NCBI GenBank assembly: GCA_934351835.1
Contig: CAKRJP010000004.1
Coordinates: 107,420-171,419, forward strand
Direction: 5' to 3'
DNA: 64,000 nucleotides
From: an uncultured Lachnospiraceae bacterium
GTDB taxonomy: Bacteria; Bacillota; Clostridia; Lachnospirales; Lachnospiraceae
In this document: one piece after another, positions 61,486 to 64,000 of the stretch
Layout of the letters: every line of letters begins with the position of its first letter
Position numbering within the stretch: the stretch's first letter is position 1
The notes under the pieces: model-generated
Seen by the model: the letters and a program-made list of their open reading frames with translations, nothing else
Databases searched by the model: none
Told to the model about the DNA's origin: nothing
Position numbers and translations under genes: made by a program

Positions 61486-62198
61486 ACTTTTAATCCTTTA
61501 ATTTCTTCTTCCGTCAGAGACCGATATTCCCCCAACTCTAATGTCTCATCCAGACGAAGGTTTCCCATAGATTCTCTTTTTAAATAGGTCACTTCTTTTC
61601 CGACTGCCTGAAACATCCGTTTGACCTGATGGAATTTTCCTTCCCGGATCGTCAGACGAACCTCGGATTCTTCTGCACTTTTTAAAATTTCAAGATGGGC
61701 AGGAAGCGTCCATTCTTCGTTTTCTTCACTTCCGATGTTGACGCGGTCTGCGAATAGTTTTACATCTTCTTCTGTAACTTTTCCTGCAATCTTTGCATAG
61801 TAGGTCTTATCTACATGTTTCTTGGGTGACAACAGATCGTGTGCAAGTTGTCCGTCATTTGTGATCAGAAGAAGTCCTTCTGTATCTTTATCTAATCTTC
61901 CGACAGGAAATAAATCTTTTCGTTTTTTATCTTTGATGAGATCAAGAACAGTCCGATCTCTCTTATCTTCCGTGGCTGACACCACGCCCGCCGGTTTATT
62001 TAACATATAATACTCCATAGATACATAAGAAACCGGCTGACCATTGCAGCATACTGCATCCGTTTTTTCATCCACTTTAAAATCTGTGGATCGGATTACT
62101 TCGTCATTTACAGTGACAGATCCTTTTCGGATCTGCTTCTTTACTTCGCTGCGGGTTCCGGCTCCCATTTCCGCAAGATATTTATCCAGTCGCATCAT
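61482..62198 (-). CDS. rsuA: RsuA-type pseudouridine synthase
   Basis: This 238-residue enzyme has an N-terminal S4 domain (RLDKYLAEMGAGTRSEVKK) and the RsuA motif GRLDKDTEGLLLITNDG with the catalytic Asp. EGKFHQVKRMFQAVGKEV follows. RsuA modifies 16S rRNA position 516. ATG 62198 overlaps the upstream stop as ATGA; the frame extends five residues further with no better site. Confidence 0.92.
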   Translation of the reverse strand: MMRLDKYLAEMGAGTRSEVKKQIRKGSVTVNDEVIRSTDFKVDEKTDAVCCNGQPVSYVSMEYYMLNKPAGVVSATEDKRDRTVLDLIKDKKRKDLFPVGRLDKDTEGLLLITNDGQLAHDLLSPKKHVDKTYYAKIAGKVTEEDVKLFADRVNIGSEENEEWTLPAHLEILKSAEESEVRLTIREGKFHQVKRMFQAVGKEVTYLKRESMGNLRLDETLELGEYRSLTEEEIKGLKV

Positions 62199-63586
62199 GA
62201 GCAAAGTCTCCATCCCGGAAGATATTTATTCTTTAAAGTTCCTCTGGAAAGTTTGCCCCATCCTAAAGGATAACCATCCACACAGACCAAATACCATCCT
62301 TTTTCTTTATCTGATACCAGATCGTCCACTTCTAAGGTTTCGCCTTTTAAATATCTAGTTACCCGGTCATCATTTACTGACAGATCAATGCATTTGCTGC
62401 ATTCTTCTTTGGAAAGATTCATGGCCAGTGCCTGGCTCGGCTCAAATCTCTTTTTCTTTAATTCTCCTAATAAAAGTCCGGTCCTTAAGAAACGGATCCC
62501 TTTTAACGTCGGAAGTCCCTCCGGCATGTAATAAATTCGTTCGCCGTGGATATCCAGACGGGATGCATCTGGTTTCCGGCGGATCTGTTCGAAAAATTCT
62601 TCTAATTCTTCCGGTAGTTTCTTATTGCTGCGCTTCTTTTCCGATTCAGATTCAGACTCATGTTTCAGAGGCTCCCCCTTTTTCAATAAGGCTAGATAAT
62701 GTCCTTCTCCCTTCATCTTATGTGGAAAAATGCGGACAGTATTGGCAATCTCTTCGTTACCGCTCTCAGTAAGTTCCGGTTTTCCCGGGCAGAATCCCTC
62801 GTAGCCTTCCATCGGGATCACATGAAATTCCGGATATGTCTTCAACAATCCATCGATGATCCGTTCATTCTCGCTACTGTCAAATGTACAGGTAGAGTAC
62901 AGCATCAGTCCACCAGGTTTTAACATGCGGGCTGCCTGCAGGATGATACTCTTCTGGATATTGCTGAAAAATTCCGGACCATGTTCCTCCCAGGCGCCCA
63001 CCATCTTCTTGTCTTTTCGGAACATTCCTTCTCCGGAACACGGTGCATCAATCAGTATCTTGTCGAAATATTCGGTAAAATAATCTTCTAATTTGCCTGG
63101 TTCTTCGCTTAAAACCAGTACATTCCCAATACCGAATACTTCGATATTTTTCAGCAATCCCTTTGCGCGGGAACTGCTGATATCGTTCGCAGCAAGAACT
63201 CCTCTTCCTCCAAGCTTTGCGCCTAACTCTGTTGCTTTACCTCCCGGTGCCGCACAGACATCTAACACCTTATCTCCCGGTGCCACCGGAAGTCTGTTGG
63301 CCGGTGTCATTGCACTCGGTTCCTGTAGATAATAAAGTCCGGCAAAATAATACGGATGCTTAGATGGCGTAATCTTATCTCCGTCATAATAAAATCCATT
63401 GTCGATCCAAGGAATCGGTGTAATCTCAAATGGACAGATCTTTTTAAATTCTTCTACCGAGATCTTGGCTGTATTTACACGCAGACCATAATATCTTGGT
63501 TCGTTATAGCATGCAATATATTCATCAAATTCGTCTCCTAACAGACGTTTCATTTTTTCTTCGAATGCCTCCGGCAAATTTATCAT
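62195..63586 (-). CDS. rsmF: RsmF/RsmB-type rRNA cytosine-5 methyltransferase
   Basis: This 463-residue NOL1/NOP2/Sun enzyme has the S-adenosylmethionine motif VCAAPGGKATELGAKL, IDAPCSGEGMFRKD with the PC-motif cysteine, and YSTCTF with the catalytic TC-motif cysteine. A C-terminal domain (PUA-like extension, RsmF type) follows. It probably methylates a 16S rRNA cytosine. It overlaps the rsuA-type gene by four bases. Confidence 0.9.
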   Translation of the reverse strand: MINLPEAFEEKMKRLLGDEFDEYIACYNEPRYYGLRVNTAKISVEEFKKICPFEITPIPWIDNGFYYDGDKITPSKHPYYFAGLYYLQEPSAMTPANRLPVAPGDKVLDVCAAPGGKATELGAKLGGRGVLAANDISSSRAKGLLKNIEVFGIGNVLVLSEEPGKLEDYFTEYFDKILIDAPCSGEGMFRKDKKMVGAWEEHGPEFFSNIQKSIILQAARMLKPGGLMLYSTCTFDSSENERIIDGLLKTYPEFHVIPMEGYEGFCPGKPELTESGNEEIANTVRIFPHKMKGEGHYLALLKKGEPLKHESESESEKKRSNKKLPEELEEFFEQIRRKPDASRLDIHGERIYYMPEGLPTLKGIRFLRTGLLLGELKKKRFEPSQALAMNLSKEECSKCIDLSVNDDRVTRYLKGETLEVDDLVSDKEKGWYLVCVDGYPLGWGKLSRGTLKNKYLPGWRLCS

Positions 63587-63650
63587 ACGGTTTTAACCTC
63601 CATAGATTTATACATACATAGTTTAGTATAACATATTCCGGGCTGTTACA

Positions 63651-64000
63651 CTAGAAATAAGAGTATTTTAATTTATTGTTTTCCAGAGCTTTCAGAAGAT
63701 AGTAAGGATTAAAGCTGATTTCCTGATCATCCAGATAAACATAGATTCCCAGATGCAGGTGGACCGGAAATTCTCCTCTCGTCCCTTCTTTTCCATACCC
63801 GGAGTCTCCCATGTACCCTAAAAATTCTCCCGCCACAACCTGATCTCCCTGCGAAATATCTGCATAGCTATCCAAATGTGCGTAGTAGTAATAAGTACCA
63901 CTCTCAGACATAATCCCGATACGGTAACCACCTTTTTCCAACCAGCCAATATTTACCACTGTTCCATCGGTTATACTGACCACCGGATACAACCCTCCCT
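63651..64000 (-). CDS. M23-family metallopeptidase, C-terminal part
   Basis: The frame runs off the window edge; about 116 residues are visible. The segment YPVVSITDGTV, YYYYAHLDSYADISQGDQV, GYMGDSGYG and HLHLGIY covers the C-terminal part of a LytM-type Gly-Gly endopeptidase domain (HxH of the zinc site in HLHLG). A TTG at 63992 is internal, since the frame is open to the edge and family members continue upstream. N-terminal topology is unknown. Confidence 0.85.
   Translation of the reverse strand, partial: GGLYPVVSITDGTVVNIGWLEKGGYRIGIMSESGTYYYYAHLDSYADISQGDQVVAGEFLGYMGDSGYGKEGTRGEFPVHLHLGIYVYLDDQEISFNPYYLLKALENNKLKYSYF

Overview
The window looks like a stretch of ordinary chromosome from a low-GC Bacillota of class Clostridia, most likely family Lachnospiraceae. 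I infer this from three things: AT-rich coding sequence with strong AGGAGG-type ribosome sites and frequent TTG/GTG starts; the Prp-processed form of ribosomal protein L27 together with RecU, SepF, MinD/MinE and a YneA/LexA pair; and gene neighbourhoods typical of that family (mreBCD-PBP2-minDE-rodA-mgsA, TIGR03960-TIGR03936, hisZGDB-IE). The genus cannot be fixed from the sequence. I see no rRNA, tRNA, CRISPR array, prophage or intact insertion sequence.

Layout. 1-11.5 kb (+): end of miaB, a small membrane protein, mutS-mutL-miaA, a methionine gamma-lyase-like PLP enzyme and two flavoproteins. 11.6-21.8 kb (+): a cell-shape and division block with radC, mreB-mreC-mreD, a very long class B PBP, minD-minE (no minC), rodA, mgsA and a D-Ala-D-Ala carboxypeptidase. 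22-28 kb (+): a radical SAM protein, an anchored HlyD-like protein, yggS-sepF, lspA, an RluD-type pseudouridine synthase and a cytidylate-kinase-like protein. At about 28.05 kb the dominant coding strand flips. An XerS-like recombinase, a YneA-like LysM protein and divergent lexA lie just beyond, with LexA boxes and good promoters between the last two. 30.7-40.9 kb (-): rsfS, yqeK, nadD, yhbY, obgE, rpmA, prp and rplU with its leader, then amidohydrolase, CBS, lysC, ybaK and the TIGR03936/TIGR03960 pair. 41-49.3 kb: more accessory content, with an SH3/NlpC/3D cell-wall hydrolase, two tandem hypB genes without a hydrogenase, an ABC-tail chimera, a class B sortase, an Rpn-type nuclease, a 670-base decayed region, a glyoxalase-like gene and a dicarboxylate symporter. 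49.4-56.6 kb (-): an asparagine-synthetase-like protein without its glutaminase nucleophile, then the histidine operon hisZ-hisG-hisD-hisB-hisIE. 56.6-64 kb (-): recU, RNA-modifying enzymes (RluA, RsuA and RsmF types), YgiQ, an SDR enzyme and a partial M23 peptidase.

Most of the window is housekeeping. I did not find a clear undescribed multi-gene system. The observations most worth following are: a HisF-like barrel fused to HisIE that has lost both catalytic aspartates; a 36-base tandem repeat inside mutL; the hypB pair; the decayed segment at 47 kb carrying a duplicated piece of the glyoxalase gene; the palindromic direct repeats under a consensus promoter ahead of the his operon; and the HlyD-like gene embedded in the yggS-sepF division cluster.
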